Positions 1 to 12,549 of a DNA stretch of 37,301 bases are shown here, in pieces. The position numbers were made by a program, and so were the translations under genes. Source of the stretch: Pseudomonas sp. CAN1 (GTDB lineage: Bacteria > Pseudomonadota > Gammaproteobacteria > Pseudomonadales > Pseudomonadaceae); NCBI RefSeq assembly GCF_030462585.1, contig NZ_JASMRU010000018.1:1-37301 (forward strand), in the 5' to 3' direction. Each line of letters starts with the position of its first letter. The first letter of the stretch is position 1. The notes beneath the pieces were generated by a model. The model was given only the letters and a program-made list of their open reading frames with translations. It was not told the origin of the DNA and did no database searches.

Positions 1-1121
1 ATCACCGGGGCGACAATGCGGGTCTGCGAACGCCACAGGCTGGCGCAGAAGCTCAGCGCCACCAGCACGATGCACGGCGGGTAGATGGCGGTCAGTACCG
101 GGATCGAGAACTGGATGAGCTTGGTCAGGCCCAGGTTCGATACCAGCAGCGAGAAGCCGGCGAGGATCACCACCAGGCTGCGGTACGACAGCGGCACGAT
201 GCGGCAGAAGTACTCGGCGCAGGCGCAGGTCAGGCCTACGGCGGTGACCAGGCAGGCCAGCGCGATGAGCACGGCGAGGAAGGTGCTGCCCAGCGAGCCG
301 AAGGTGTGCTGCACATAGGCGTGCAGGACCGCGGCGCCGTTGGCCGCACCGGCGGCGATGTCATGGCTGCCCGAGCCGAGGCGGAACAGGCTGATGTACA
401 CCAGCGCCAGACCGACCCCGGCGATCAGGCCGGCGATGATGGCGTAGCGGGTGATCAGCCGCGGCGAGTCGACGCCACGGGAGCGGATCGCGTTGACGAT
501 GACGATGCCGAAGACCAGCGCACCGAGGGTGTCCATGGTCAGGTAGCCATTTACGAAGCCCTGGGAGAACGCAGCAGCCTGGTAGGCCGGTTCGGCGACG
601 CCGATGGGGCCGGCCGGCAGCATGAAGGCGGCGATGCCCAGCGCGGCCAGGGCGATGATCTTCAGCGGGGCGAGGAAGCGGCCAACGGTATCGAGCAGCT
701 TGCCCGGATACAGCGAGATAACCAGCACCACCGAGAAGTACACCAGGCTGTAGAGGAACAGCGGCAGCGCGCCTTCACCGGTCAGCGGCGCCAGGCCCAC
801 TTCGAAGGATACGGTGGCGGTGCGCGGGGTGGCGAACAGCGGCCCGACAGACAGGTAGCAGACAGCCGCCAGCAGCCCGCCGGCGACCTTGCCGATGGGG
901 TGGCTCAGGGTGTCCATCGCACCACCGACCTTGGCCAGGGCGACGACGGTGATCACCGGCAGGCCGACCGCGGTGATCAGGAAACCCAGCGCGGCCATCC
1001 ACACGTGCGGCCCCGACTGCAGACCCACGATCGGCGGGAAGATGATGTTGCCCGCGCCAACGAACAGCGCGAAGGTCATAAAACCAAGTGCCAGGACGTC
1101 CTGGCCTTTCAAGACTTTCAT
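1..1121 (-). CDS. brnQ: Branched-chain amino acid:cation symporter BrnQ/BraB (C-terminus cut by window edge)
   Basis: Inner-membrane carrier that takes up leucine, isoleucine and valine with a cation. The first 373 residues are present; the family is about 437 long, so the C-terminal part lies beyond the left edge. The N-terminus carries the family hallmark [18 protein letters not shown] straight after a short [12 protein letters not shown] start, followed by repeated hydrophobic segments of a multi-pass transporter. The start at 1121 is chosen because homologues begin a few residues before that hallmark; the ribosome site in front is weak. In P. aeruginosa, as I recall it, braB also sits next to sucD, which supports the assignment. 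It shares strand with sucD, but 482 bases and a terminator separate them, so it is probably its own unit. Confidence 0.93.
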   Translation of the reverse strand, partial: MKVLKGQDVLALGFMTFALFVGAGNIIFPPIVGLQSGPHVWMAALGFLITAVGLPVITVVALAKVGGAMDTLSHPIGKVAGGLLAAVCYLSVGPLFATPRTATVSFEVGLAPLTGEGALPLFLYSLVYFSVVLVISLYPGKLLDTVGRFLAPLKIIALAALGIAAFMLPAGPIGVAEPAYQAAAFSQGFVNGYLTMDTLGALVFGIVIVNAIRSRGVDSPRLITRYAIIAGLIAGVGLALVYISLFRLGSGSHDIAAGAANGAAVLHAYVQHTFGSLGSTFLAVLIALACLVTAVGLTCACAEYFCRIVPLSYRSLVVILAGFSLLVSNLGLTKLIQFSIPVLTAIYPPCIVLVALSFCASLWRSQTRIVAPV

Positions 1122-1603
1122 GAGGGGAAATACCACAGTGCTGAAACGGTTTCGTGGTCTCCCAAGGCACCTCGACCGTACAGACGTGACAAAGCCGCAT
1201 CGAACGGGATTGGCCAACTCACGCGGGGTGAGCCTGGGCATCCTGTGATGCTGCTGTCATCGGTACGGTGATTTGTTCTTGGAAGTCCGATAGCAGAGGT
1301 TTTCCATGGGCTCGTGGCCCGGTTGCTCCTGCATTCTGGTTATCCCGACATCCTTGCCGGTCAGGAATCGCCGTCGCTTCCGGGTAGGAATGGACGGTGA
1401 GCGAGCCTTCCCTTGTGGGGAACGCGACGCTTCATATAGTTGCTAGCCTAACGATCTATTCCGATGAGCTGCACTGACATACGTCAGATCGTCCGCGGAA
1501 TGAAAGCGGGTGTCGCCTGAACGACACTTTGTAGACGCGGCCATAACGACAGAGGCCACCCGAAGGTGGCCTCTGTTGACGGGCGGTTAAATAAGCGAGG
1601 CGC
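1122..1603. other. Intergenic region between sucD and brnQ
   Basis: 482 bases without a convincing gene. It holds the sucD terminator (1549-1576) and a perfect inverted repeat CTGAC-ATAC-GTCAG at 1474-1487 that could be an operator. The brnQ promoter should lie here on the minus strand. The only -10-like match I see (TATATG, complement of 1433-1438) has no good -35 partner, so I do not call it. Open frames reading through this region continue antisense into brnQ and look like high-GC artefacts. Confidence 0.6.
1549..1576 (-). terminator. Hairpin terminator after sucD
   Basis: Perfect 12-base stem (1549-1560 with 1565-1576). On the minus strand the loop is the stable tetraloop TTCG. It begins about 28 bases after the sucD stop. 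The following T tract is poor (CGTTATGG), so termination may be partial. Confidence 0.7.
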
Positions 1604-2484
<881 letters not shown>

Positions 2485-2485
<1 letters not shown>

Positions 2486-3651
2486 TACTTACCCTCCGCG
2501 GCCTTGACGACTTGCTGGGCAGCGTCGGTCAGGCTGGTCGCCGCGATGATGTTCAGACCGCTTTCGGCCAGGACCTTGGCGCCGAGGTCGGCGTTGTTGC
2601 CTTCCAGACGAACGACAACCGGGATTTTCACGCCGACTTCTTTCACGGCGCCGATGATGCCTTCGGCAATCATGTCGCAGCGAACGATGCCGCCGAAGAT
2701 GTTCACCAGAACGGCAGCGACGTTGCTGTCGGACAGGATGATCTTGAACGCTTCGGTCACGCGCTCTTTGGTGGCACCGCCGCCAACGTCGAGGAAGTTG
2801 GCCGGCTTGCCGCCGTGCAGGTTGACGATGTCCATGGTGCCCATGGCCAGGCCAGCGCCGTTGACCATGCAGCCGATGTTGCCTTCCAGCGCGACGTAGT
2901 TCAGTTCCCACTTCTGCGCATGGGCTTCACGAGCGTCGTCCTGGGACGGGTCGTGCATGGCGCGCAGCTTGGGCTGACGGTACATGGCGTTGGAGTCGAT
3001 GTTGATCTTGGCGTCCAGGCAGTGCAGGTTGCCGTCTTTCTTGATCACCAGCGGGTTCACTTCCAGCAGCGCCAGGTCGTAGTCCTGGAACAGCTTGGCC
3101 AGGCCCACGAAGATGTGGGTGAACTGCTTGATCTGGTCGCCCTTCAGGCCCAGCTGGAAGGCCAGCTCACGACCCTGGTACGGCTGCGCGCCAACCAGCG
3201 GATCGATGGTCGCCTTGAGAATCTTCTCAGGGGTTTCATGCGCCACTTTCTCGATGTCCACGCCACCTTCGGTGGAGGCCATGAAGACGATGCGACGGCT
3301 GGAACGGTCGACTACGGCGCCGAGGTACAGCTCCTTGTCGATGTCGGTGCAGGATTCCACCAGGATCTTGCTGACCGGCTGGCCGTTGGCGTCAGTCTGG
3401 TAAGTCACCAGACGCTTGCCCAGCCAGTTGGCGGCGAACGCCTTGGCGTCCTCTTTGCTCTTGACCAGCTTCACACCGCCCGCTTTGCCGCGGCCGCCAG
3501 CGTGTACCTGAGCCTTAACGACCCATTCGGTACCACCGATCTTTTCACAGGCTTCTGCGGCCTCTTCGGGTGTGTCGACGGCGTAGCCCTTGGATACGGG
3601 CAGGCCGTACTCAGCGAACAGCTGCTTACCCTGATATTCGTGGAGATTCAT
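2485..3651 (-). CDS. sucC: Succinyl-CoA synthetase beta subunit
   Basis: Nucleotide- and succinate-binding subunit of succinyl-CoA synthetase. At 388 residues it is the standard length. It opens with the typical [19 protein letters not shown], has an ATP-grasp domain in the N-terminal half ([16 protein letters not shown] near residues 46-61), and a C-terminal CoA-ligase domain with [11 protein letters not shown]. The stop overlaps the sucD start by one base. A 159-base gap to lpdG upstream contains palindromes but no gene. The ribosome site is modest (GGTAGA). Confidence 0.98.
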
Positions 3652-3810
3652 GCTTGTCTACCGTTTTCGTCTTGGGTATTGCGCATAAGGCGCGGCGCTC
3701 GTGGCGCCACGCCACCTGTGACCGAGTCCCCACAGGGGGACAATCGATCCGGCGGGTCGGGGGCAGCCCCTCGCAAAAGACTGCCGCCCTCCCCGCCGTG
3801 GTCCCGTTCC
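3652..3810 (-). other. lpdG-sucC spacer with two palindromes
   Basis: The 159-base spacer holds a perfect 12-base palindrome CGTGGCGCCACG (3700-3711) and a six-base-pair hairpin GTCCCC-ACAG-GGGGAC (3726-3741). Neither has a T tract, so they are not obvious terminators. They could be RNA-processing or stabilising structures, or operator sites. I see no clear promoter for sucCD. Confidence 0.45.
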
Positions 3811-5250
<1,440 letters not shown>

Positions 5251-5273
5251 TCAATCCTTATTCCGGTGAAGCG

Positions 5274-5317
5274 GACGGCCCCTTGCGGGGCCGTCGTGTA
5301 GTACGGGGCCGTCGTGT
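5274..5317 (-). repeat. Hairpin plus tandem repeat between sucB and lpdG
   Basis: A perfect nine-base-pair hairpin (5274-5282 with 5287-5295, loop TTGC) is followed by a second copy of the 14-base string CGGGGCCGTCGTGT. The copies are at 5286-5299 and 5304-5317, an 18-base period. The duplicated arm would let two alternative hairpins form. There is no T tract, so an mRNA-processing or attenuating element is more likely than a full terminator. Confidence 0.6.
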
Positions 5318-5328
5318 TAATGGACGAA

Positions 5329-6561
5329 TCAGACGTCCAGCAGCAGGCGAGCCGGATCTTCCAGCAGATCCTTCATGGTGACCAGGAAGCTTACCGCTTC
5401 CTTGCCATCGATCATGCGGTGATCGTAGGACAGCGCCAGGTACATCATCGGCAGGATGACCACTTGACCGTTAACGGCCATCGGGCGCTCCTGGATCTTG
5501 TGCATGCCGAGGATGGCGGTCTGCGGCGGGTTGACGATCGGAGTCGACAGCAGGGAACCGAATACGCCACCGTTGGAAATGGTGAAAGTACCACCGGTCA
5601 TGTCTTCGATGGACAGCTTGCCGTCTTTGGCTTTCTTGCCGAAGGTGGCGATGCCGTTCTCGATCTCGGCCAGGCTCATGAACTCGGCGTTGCGCAGTAC
5701 CGGTACGACCAGACCGCGGTCGCTGGAAACTGCCACACCGATGTCCTGGTAGCCGTGGTAGACGATGTCGTTGCCGTCGATCGAGGCGTTGACGCCCGGG
5801 AAGCGCTTGAGGGCTTCGGTGGCGGCCTTGACGAAGAAGGACATGAAGCCCAGGCGCACGCCATTGTGCTTCTTCTCGAACAGGTCCTTGTACTTGTTGC
5901 GCAGGTCCATGATCGGCTTCATGTTGACTTCGTTGAAGGTAGTCAGCATGGCCATGGAGGACTGGGCTTCGACCAGACGCTCGGCAACCTTGGCGCGCAG
6001 GCGGGTCATCGGTACGCGCTTCTCGACGCGGTCGCCAGCGGCGAACACCGGAGCGGCGGCAGCCGGGGCTGCAGGCTTGGCGGCCGGAGCGGCAGCCGGG
6101 GCGTTCTTCTTGGCTTCAACGGCGGCTACGACGTCTTCCTTGGTCACGCGACCGCCCTTGCCGGTGCCGGCCAGGCTGTTCGGGTCGATGCCATTCTCTT
6201 CGGCCAGCTTGCGGGCGGCCGGCGAGAGGATGTTGTCGTCGCCAGCGGCGGCAGCGGCAGGAGCAGCGGCGGCCGGGGCGGCAGCCGGAGCCGAGGCAGC
6301 AGCCGGAGCGGCAGCGGCAGCACCGCCTTCGTTCAGCTTGCCCAGCAGCTCGTTGGAAAGAACGGTGTCGCCTTCGTTCTTGACGATCTCAGCCAGGACG
6401 CCGTCGGCCTCGGCCAGTACTTCGATCACGACCTTGTCGGTCTCGATGTCGACGATCAGATCGTCACGCTTGACGGCTTCACCGACCTTCTTGTGCCAGG
6501 TTGCGACGGTGCCGTCGGCAACCGATTCCGGGAAGGTTGGGGCTTTGATTTCGATAGCCAT
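5329..6561 (-). CDS. sucB: 2-oxoglutarate dehydrogenase E2, dihydrolipoyl succinyltransferase
   Basis: Core of the 2-oxoglutarate dehydrogenase complex; transfers the succinyl group from lipoate to CoA. It has 410 residues in the usual order: lipoyl domain with the lipoylated lysine K43 in [11 protein letters not shown]; an Ala/Pro-rich linker; a peripheral-subunit-binding domain near residues 110-145 ([14 protein letters not shown]); a second Ala/Pro linker; and the catalytic domain ending in [13 protein letters not shown] with H381 and D385. A single lipoyl domain is typical for SucB. It follows sucA by 42 bases, with ribosome site AAGGAAA. Confidence 0.98.
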   Translation of the reverse strand: MAIEIKAPTFPESVADGTVATWHKKVGEAVKRDDLIVDIETDKVVIEVLAEADGVLAEIVKNEGDTVLSNELLGKLNEGGAAAAAPAAASAPAAAPAAAAPAAAAAGDDNILSPAARKLAEENGIDPNSLAGTGKGGRVTKEDVVAAVEAKKNAPAAAPAAKPAAPAAAAPVFAAGDRVEKRVPMTRLRAKVAERLVEAQSSMAMLTTFNEVNMKPIMDLRNKYKDLFEKKHNGVRLGFMSFFVKAATEALKRFPGVNASIDGNDIVYHGYQDIGVAVSSDRGLVVPVLRNAEFMSLAEIENGIATFGKKAKDGKLSIEDMTGGTFTISNGGVFGSLLSTPIVNPPQTAILGMHKIQERPMAVNGQVVILPMMYLALSYDHRMIDGKEAVSFLVTMKDLLEDPARLLLDV

Positions 6562-6603
6562 TATGTGTGTTTCCTTAAATTCGGTATCAACTGCGCGTTG
6601 GCG

Positions 6604-9435
6604 TTAAACGGTGAAGGCGTCCTGCAGCAGTTTTTCCTGCTGCTCGGCGTGCATCGAAGCGTAGCCGCAAGCCGGAGCTGCCGAGCCTTCGCGGCCCGCG
6701 TATTCCAGGTTGAGACCCTTCTTGTGCGCGGCGATGACACGACGCATGTGGTGCTGCGAGCAGAACCAGGCGCCCTGGTTCATCGGCTCTTCCTGGCACC
6801 AGACGATGTGCTTGAGGTTCTTGTACTGCGACAGTACCTCGGCCAGATCGTCTTCCGGGAAGGGATACAGCTGCTCGAGACGAACGATCGCGATGTTCTC
6901 GAGACCTTCGGCACGACGCTTCTCCAGCAGGTCGTAGTAGACCTTGCCGCTGCACAGCACGATGCGGTCGACTTTCTTCGGATCCAGGCTGTCGATCTCG
7001 TTGATCACAGTCTGGAACGAACCGTCGGCCAGATCTTCCAGGGTGGAGATGGCCAGCTTGTGACGCAGCAGCGACTTGGGCGTCATCACGATCAGCGGCT
7101 TGCGCAGCGGACGGATCACCTGACGGCGCAGCATGTGGTAGACCTGAGCCGGGGTGGTCGGCACGCAGACCTGGATGTTCTGCTCCGCGCACAGCTGCAG
7201 GTAACGCTCCAGACGCGCGGAGGAGTGCTCCGGACCCTGGCCTTCGTAACCGTGCGGCAGCAGCATGGTCAGACCACACAGGCGTTGCCACTTGGTTTCG
7301 CCGCTGGTGATGAACTGGTCGATCACGACCTGCGCACCGTTGGCGAAGTCACCGAACTGCGCTTCCCACACCACGAGTGCATCCGGGGTGGTGGTGGCGT
7401 AGCCGTATTCGAACGCCAGTACGGCCTCTTCCGAGAGGTAGGAGTCGTACAGGCTGACGCGCGGCTGGCCGTCGAACAGGTTGGCCAGCGGGATGTAGAC
7501 CGAGTCGTCCTTCTGGTTGTGCAGCGCCGCGTGGCGGTGCGAGAAGGTGCCGCGGCCGACGTCCTGACCGGTCATGCGCACCGGGTGACCTTCGAACAGC
7601 AGGGTGGCGTACGCCAGGTTCTCGGCGAAGCCCCAGTTGATCGGGAAGCCACCGGCAGCCATCTTGGCGCGGTCTTCGTAGATCTTCTGTACCTGACGCT
7701 GCATGACGAAGCCGTCCGGGGTTTCCAGCAGCTTGTTGGACAGGTCCTGCAGGGTCTTCAGGTCGCAACGGGTGTCGTGACGCGCGGTCCAGGCGTGGCC
7801 GATGTACGGACGCCAGTCGACGAAGAGCTCCTTGTTGGGCTCCTTCACCAGGCTCTTCACCACGTGCAGGCCGTTGTCGAGAGCGTCGCGGTATTCGTCG
7901 ACTTTCTCCTGGGCCTGTTCGGTGGTCTGCACGCCAGCGGCGATCAGCGCGTCGGCATACAGGTCACGGGTAGTGCGCTGCTTGGCGATCTGCTGGTACA
8001 TCAGCGGCTGGGTGCCGCTCGGCTCGTCGGCCTCGTTGTGGCCGCGACGACGGTAGCAGACCAGGTCGATGACCACGTCACGCTTGAACTGCATGCGGTA
8101 ATCGATGGCCAGCTGGGTCACGAACAGGACCGCTTCCGGATCATCGCCATTCACATGGAAGATCGGCGCCTGGATCATCTTCGCCACGTCAGTCGCGTAC
8201 TCGGTGGAACGAGCATCGTCCTGACGGCTGGTGGTGAAGCCGACCTGGTTGTTGATCACGATGTGGATGGTGCCGCCCGTCTTGTAAGCACGGGTCTGCG
8301 ACATCTGGAAGGTTTCCATGACCACGCCCTGCCCCGCGAAGGCGGCATCGCCGTGGATGGAGATCGGCACGACCTTGTCGCCACTGCCGTCCTTACGACG
8401 GTCCTGGCGGGCGCGTACCGAACCCTCGACCACCGGGGAAACGATTTCCAGGTGCGAGGGGTTGAACGCCAGGGCGAGGTGGACTTCGCCGCCGGTGGTC
8501 ATGACGTTGGAGGAGAAGCCCTGGTGGTACTTCACGTCACCGGAACCCATCTCGACCAGCTTCTTGCCTTCGAACTCGTCGAACAGCTCGCGCGGGTTCT
8601 TGCCCAGGGTGTTGACCAGGACGTTCAGGCGGCCACGGTGGGCCATGCCGATGACGATTTCCTTCACGCCGTAGGAGCCGGAGCGCTGGATGATCTCGTC
8701 GACCATCGGGATCAGGCTCTCGCCACCTTCCAGGCCGAAACGCTTGGTGCCCGGGTACTTGGTGCCCAGGTACTTTTCCAGGCCTTCGGCAGCGGTGAGG
8801 CGCTCGAGCAGGTGGGAACGGGCGTCGACAGAGTACGTCGGACGGCCACGGACGCTTTCCAGGCGCTGGGCGAACCAGTGACGCTGCTCGGAATCGACGA
8901 TGTGCATGAACTCGGCGCCGATGGTGCTGCAGTAGGTCTGCTTCAGCGCGTCGATGATTTCACGCAGGGTCGCCTCTTCCTTGCCGATGTAAAGCTCACC
9001 GGTACGGAAGGTGGTGTCGAGGTCTGCAGCGGTGAGCCCGTAGTGTTCGAGCGACAGATCAGAGGGAGCGGTACGTACCCAGAGACCCAGCGGATCGAGC
9101 GATGCTGCCTGATGTCCACGCAGTCGGTATGCCAGGATCAGACGCAGGACTTCAACCTGCTTTTTCTCGTGCTCGGTGCTTACGCTGCCAGCGGAAACAG
9201 GCGCAGCGCGGCGCTGGTTCTTGGCCAGAAGTACGAAATGATCACGGATAGAGGAATGCGAAACGTCAGGGGCAGGATTGCCGTCGGCGGGGAGCTTCTG
9301 GAAGTACGTGCGCCACTCTTCTGGCACAGCGTTCGGGTCGTGCAGGTAGAGCTCGTAGAGCTCTTCGACGTAGGCAGCGTTTCCACCGGATAGATGGGCA
9401 CTGTTCCACATCCGCTGCATTACGCTTTCGTGCAT
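6604..9435 (-). CDS. sucA: 2-oxoglutarate dehydrogenase E1 component
   Basis: Thiamine-diphosphate enzyme that decarboxylates 2-oxoglutarate and passes the succinyl group to the lipoate of SucB. It has 943 residues, as expected for Pseudomonas. The N-terminus (MWNSAHLSGGNAAYVEELY) is typical, followed by the E1 core with GMAHRGRLNVLVN and HGDAAFAGQG, and the C-terminal transketolase-like part (GYEGQGPEHSSARLERYLQ). The start at 9435 has AGGG nine bases upstream. A 250-base structured gap separates it from sdhB on the same strand, so sucAB may have its own promoter as well as read-through from sdh. Confidence 0.98.
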   Translation of the reverse strand: MHESVMQRMWNSAHLSGGNAAYVEELYELYLHDPNAVPEEWRTYFQKLPADGNPAPDVSHSSIRDHFVLLAKNQRRAAPVSAGSVSTEHEKKQVEVLRLILAYRLRGHQAASLDPLGLWVRTAPSDLSLEHYGLTAADLDTTFRTGELYIGKEEATLREIIDALKQTYCSTIGAEFMHIVDSEQRHWFAQRLESVRGRPTYSVDARSHLLERLTAAEGLEKYLGTKYPGTKRFGLEGGESLIPMVDEIIQRSGSYGVKEIVIGMAHRGRLNVLVNTLGKNPRELFDEFEGKKLVEMGSGDVKYHQGFSSNVMTTGGEVHLALAFNPSHLEIVSPVVEGSVRARQDRRKDGSGDKVVPISIHGDAAFAGQGVVMETFQMSQTRAYKTGGTIHIVINNQVGFTTSRQDDARSTEYATDVAKMIQAPIFHVNGDDPEAVLFVTQLAIDYRMQFKRDVVIDLVCYRRRGHNEADEPSGTQPLMYQQIAKQRTTRDLYADALIAAGVQTTEQAQEKVDEYRDALDNGLHVVKSLVKEPNKELFVDWRPYIGHAWTARHDTRCDLKTLQDLSNKLLETPDGFVMQRQVQKIYEDRAKMAAGGFPINWGFAENLAYATLLFEGHPVRMTGQDVGRGTFSHRHAALHNQKDDSVYIPLANLFDGQPRVSLYDSYLSEEAVLAFEYGYATTTPDALVVWEAQFGDFANGAQVVIDQFITSGETKWQRLCGLTMLLPHGYEGQGPEHSSARLERYLQLCAEQNIQVCVPTTPAQVYHMLRRQVIRPLRKPLIVMTPKSLLRHKLAISTLEDLADGSFQTVINEIDSLDPKKVDRIVLCSGKVYYDLLEKRRAEGLENIAIVRLEQLYPFPEDDLAEVLSQYKNLKHIVWCQEEPMNQGAWFCSQHHMRRVIAAHKKGLNLEYAGREGSAAPACGYASMHAEQQEKLLQDAFTV

Positions 9436-9685
9436 GCTTGGTCACCCTCGGTAAGGGGACTCCACCTGTGGAATCTCTGGCGCGAAGTCATACACAGCGA
9501 CTTCAAGCCACCGATCCCCGCAGATAGTCCGGGTACCAGCCCGGATGCCCCTGCTGGTCATATATACGTTTTCAAAACAGGACCCCCGCTTTGTGGGCTT
9601 GGGTCCTAGGGACTGTACCGCCGGACAATGTTCCGGCGGCACAGGTGTCGCTCTTGCATTGATCTGAGGGCGCAAGGCCCGCAGA
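9436..9685 (-). other. sdhB-sucA spacer with three hairpins
   Basis: In transcript order on the minus strand there are three hairpins. The first overlaps the sdhB stop codon: TTGATCTG arms at 9659-9666 and 9682-9689 with an inner GGGC/GCCC pair. The second is an eight-base-pair perfect hairpin (9618-9625 with 9632-9639). The third has seven-base arms AGGACCC/GGGTCCT (9579-9585 with 9601-9607). None has a good T tract. A -10-like TATATA lies near 9561-9566 on the minus strand without a clear -35. This is probably an internal control or processing region of the sdh-suc transcript. Confidence 0.5.
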
Positions 9686-10393
9686 TCAAGTGCCGCTTTG
9701 CAGCAGCATGTTACGGATGTGACCGATTGCCTTGGTGGGGTTCAGACCCTTCGGGCAGACGTTCACGCAGTTCATGATCCCGCGGCAGCGGAACACGCTG
9801 AACGGGTCATCCAGGCTCGCCAGGCGCGCCTGAGTTTCGGTGTCACGGCTGTCGGCCAGGAAACGATAGGCCTGCAGCAGAGCGGCGGGACCCAGGAACT
9901 TGTCGGGGTTCCACCAGAACGACGGGCAGGAGGTCGAGCAGCAGGCGCACAGGATGCACTCGTACAGACCGTCCAGCTTTTCGCGCTCTTCCGGGCTCTG
10001 CAGACGTTCGATGGCCGGAGCTGCATATTTGTTCTGCAGGAACGGCTTCACGCTCTCGTACTGCTTGTAGAAGATGCGCATGTCGACGACCAGGTCACGG
10101 ATGACCGGCAGGCCGGGCAGCGGGCGAATGACCAGCTTGCCACCCTTCAGGCCAACGGCCGACAGGGGGGTGATGCAGGCCAGGCCGTTCTTGCCATTCA
10201 TGTTCATGCCGTCGGAGCCGCAGACGCCTTCACGGCAGGAACGACGGTAGGAGAAGCCCTCGTCCTGTTCCTTGATCAGCGCCAGCACGTCCAGGACCAT
10301 GATGTCCTTGCCGTCGGTATCGACCTGGAAGTCCTGCATGTAAGGTGCAGCGTCCTTCTCAGGGTTGTAGCGGTAAACACTCACTTGCAACAT
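9686..10393 (-). CDS. sdhB: Succinate dehydrogenase iron-sulfur subunit
   Basis: Carries electrons from the SdhA flavin to ubiquinone through three iron-sulfur clusters, at the inner-membrane face. All ligands are visible: [2Fe-2S] C53, C58, D61 and C73 (SCREGVCGSDG...LAC); [4Fe-4S] C146, C149 and C152; and the [3Fe-4S] set C156, C203, C209 and C213, with C213 in the shared C-terminal motif CPKGLNP. I chose the ATG at 10393 (235 residues) over an in-frame GTG nine bases upstream, because AAGGG lies at proper spacing from the ATG and the resulting length matches the family. It sits 11 bases after sdhA. Confidence 0.97.
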   Translation of the reverse strand: MLQVSVYRYNPEKDAAPYMQDFQVDTDGKDIMVLDVLALIKEQDEGFSYRRSCREGVCGSDGMNMNGKNGLACITPLSAVGLKGGKLVIRPLPGLPVIRDLVVDMRIFYKQYESVKPFLQNKYAAPAIERLQSPEEREKLDGLYECILCACCSTSCPSFWWNPDKFLGPAALLQAYRFLADSRDTETQARLASLDDPFSVFRCRGIMNCVNVCPKGLNPTKAIGHIRNMLLQSGT

Positions 10394-10404
10394 GGCGGGC
10401 ACCC

Positions 10405-12177
10405 TTAGTAAGTACGAACCTTGGGTTCGAATGCCGGAACAGTTTTCGGCGCGAAGTTGACGGCACGCTTGGCTACACGCTTCTCACCCGGGAAGTACAG
10501 GGTGTGGCACAGCCAGTTCTCGTCATCGCGCTCCTCGAAGTCTTCACGGGCATGCGCGCCGCGGGACTCTTTGCGGGCTTCTGCCGCAATCGCAGTGGCT
10601 TCAGCCACTTCGAGGAGGTTCTGCAGTTCCAGCGCTTCGATACGCGCCGTGTTGAATGCCTGGCTCTTGTCGTTGATCTTGACCGCAGCGATACGCTCAC
10701 GCAGATCAGCCAGCTGAGCGATACCTTTCTGCATGTACTCGCCGGTACGGAACACACCGAAGTAGTTCTGCATGCAGGATTGCAGCTCGCGCTTGAGCGG
10801 AGCGACTTCTTCGCCGCTGGTACGCTCGTTCACGCCGTTCAGGCGCTTGAAAGCGGATTCCAGGTCGGACTCGGAGGCCTGGCGGTGCTCGATACCGTCC
10901 TTGAGCGCCTTCTCCAGGTGCAGACCGGTGGCACGACCGAACACAACCAGGTCGAGCAGCGAGTTGCCGCCCAGGCGGTTGGCGCCGTGTACCGATACGC
11001 AAGCCACTTCGCCGACGGCGAACAGGCCTTCGATGATCTGCTCGTTGCCGTTGGCGTCCATGGTCAGGGCCTGGCCATGGATGTTGGTGGCAACGCCGCC
11101 CATCATGTAGTGGCAGGTCGGGATAACCGGGATCGGCGCGACGACCGGGTCGACGTGGGCAAAGGTCTTGGACAGTTCGCAGATGCCGGGCAGGCGGCTG
11201 TGCAGAACTTCTTCGCCGAGGTGGTCGAGCTTCAGCAGTACGTGGTCCTTGTTCGGGCCCACGCCGTTGCCGGCGATCACTTCCTTGACCATGGAGCGGG
11301 CAACCACGTCGCGGCCGGCCAGGTCTTTCGCGTTCGGAGCGTAACGCTCCATGAAGCGCTCGCCGTGGGCGTTGATCAGGTAACCACCCTCACCGCGGCA
11401 GCCTTCGGTAACCAGTACACCAGCGCCGGCGATGCCGGTCGGGTGGAACTGCCACATCTCGATGTCCTGCACCGGCACGCCAGCACGCAGGGCCATACCG
11501 ATGCCGTCACCGGTGTTGATCAGGGCGTTGGTGGTGGAGGCGTAGATACGGCCGGCACCGCCAGTGGCCAGGACCACGGCTTTGGAACGGATATAAACGG
11601 TGTCGCCGGTTTCGATGTCGATGGCGATGACGCCAACCACATGACCGTCCTGGTTCTTCACCAGGTCGACGGCGTACCACTCGTTGAGGAAGGAAGTGCC
11701 GCTCTTCAGGTTGGCCTGATAGAGGGTGTGCAGCAGGGCGTGACCGGTACGGTCAGCCGCGGCGCAGGTACGGGCAGCCTGGCCACCCTTGCCGAAGTCC
11801 TTGGACTGGCCACCGAACGGACGCTGGTAGATGCGGCCCTGCTCGGTACGGGAGAACGGCAGGCCCATGTGTTCCAGTTCGAACACGGCTTCCGGGCCGA
11901 CGGAGCACATGTATTCGATAGCGTCCTGGTCACCGATGTAGTCGGAGCCCTTGACGGTGTCGTACATGTGCCAGCGCCAATCATCGTTCGGGTCGGACGA
12001 AGCGATGGCGCAGGTGATGCCGCCCTGGGCGGATACGGTGTGCGAACGGGTCGGGAAGACCTTGGTCACCACGGCAGTCTTGTGACCGCCCTGGGCCAGT
12101 TGCAGCGCTGCGCGCATGCCGGCGCCGCCACCACCAACGATGATGGCGTCGAAGGAAAGAGTACGAATGCTAGCCAT
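10405..12177 (-). CDS. sdhA: Succinate dehydrogenase flavoprotein subunit
   Basis: Oxidises succinate to fumarate with covalently bound FAD. It has 590 residues. Visible: the dinucleotide fold [17 protein letters not shown]; the flavin-attachment histidine H46 in [11 protein letters not shown]; the substrate-site motif [21 protein letters not shown]; and [18 protein letters not shown] towards the C-terminal half. It starts three bases after sdhD, in the operon order sdhCDAB. The ribosome site GGGG lies inside the end of sdhD. Confidence 0.98.
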   Translation of the reverse strand: MASIRTLSFDAIIVGGGGAGMRAALQLAQGGHKTAVVTKVFPTRSHTVSAQGGITCAIASSDPNDDWRWHMYDTVKGSDYIGDQDAIEYMCSVGPEAVFELEHMGLPFSRTEQGRIYQRPFGGQSKDFGKGGQAARTCAAADRTGHALLHTLYQANLKSGTSFLNEWYAVDLVKNQDGHVVGVIAIDIETGDTVYIRSKAVVLATGGAGRIYASTTNALINTGDGIGMALRAGVPVQDIEMWQFHPTGIAGAGVLVTEGCRGEGGYLINAHGERFMERYAPNAKDLAGRDVVARSMVKEVIAGNGVGPNKDHVLLKLDHLGEEVLHSRLPGICELSKTFAHVDPVVAPIPVIPTCHYMMGGVATNIHGQALTMDANGNEQIIEGLFAVGEVACVSVHGANRLGGNSLLDLVVFGRATGLHLEKALKDGIEHRQASESDLESAFKRLNGVNERTSGEEVAPLKRELQSCMQNYFGVFRTGEYMQKGIAQLADLRERIAAVKINDKSQAFNTARIEALELQNLLEVAEATAIAAEARKESRGAHAREDFEERDDENWLCHTLYFPGEKRVAKRAVNFAPKTVPAFEPKVRTY

Positions 12178-12180
12178 GGA

Positions 12181-12549
12181 TCAGTTACCCCAGAGAATCT
12201 GCACACCCCAGACGAAGAATGCGAACATGGCCATGCCGCATACCGCCTGGACGAGGAAACGCACGACAGTCGCGGACTTGCCCAGCGCCATCGGAGTCAG
12301 GTAGTCGGTAGTGATGGTCCACATACCAACCCACGCGTGCACGCTCAGGGAAACCAGCGTCAACAGGCTGAAGATCTTCATCAGGCTGTGGGAGAACAGA
12401 CCATGCCACTCGGTGTAGGTGATACCCGGGTGAGCGATCAGGAAGCCCAGCAGGAAGAGAACATAAGCCGCGAGAACGACCGCGGAGACGCGCTGGACCA
12501 TCCAGTCATAGAGACCCGAACGCGACAAGTTAGTGACGTTAGTTACCAT
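12181..12549 (-). CDS. sdhD: Succinate dehydrogenase membrane anchor subunit
   Basis: One of two membrane anchors that hold haem b and form the quinone site. It has 122 residues and three hydrophobic helices. The numbering matches E. coli SdhD: haem ligand H71 (SVHAWVGM) and D82/Y83 at the quinone site. The start at 12549 (MVTNVTN) is preferred over an ATG two codons earlier, because GGGGG is correctly spaced for it and Pseudomonas homologues begin this way. It overlaps the sdhC end by seven bases, implying translational coupling. Confidence 0.95.
   Translation of the reverse strand: MVTNVTNLSRSGLYDWMVQRVSAVVLAAYVLFLLGFLIAHPGITYTEWHGLFSHSLMKIFSLLTLVSLSVHAWVGMWTITTDYLTPMALGKSATVVRFLVQAVCGMAMFAFFVWGVQILWGN

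Noticed and set aside
306-1271. Open frame of 321 codons on the plus strand
   Set aside because: Antisense to brnQ, whose hallmark motifs are clear on the minus strand; the composition is typical of an antisense shadow.
5314-9393. Very long open frame antisense to sucB and sucA (1359 codons), and similar ones at 2512-5301, 10345-12660 and 28309-30504
   Set aside because: High-GC shadow of real genes on the other strand. Translations are low-complexity (Gly/Val/Asp/Gln rich) and resemble no family.
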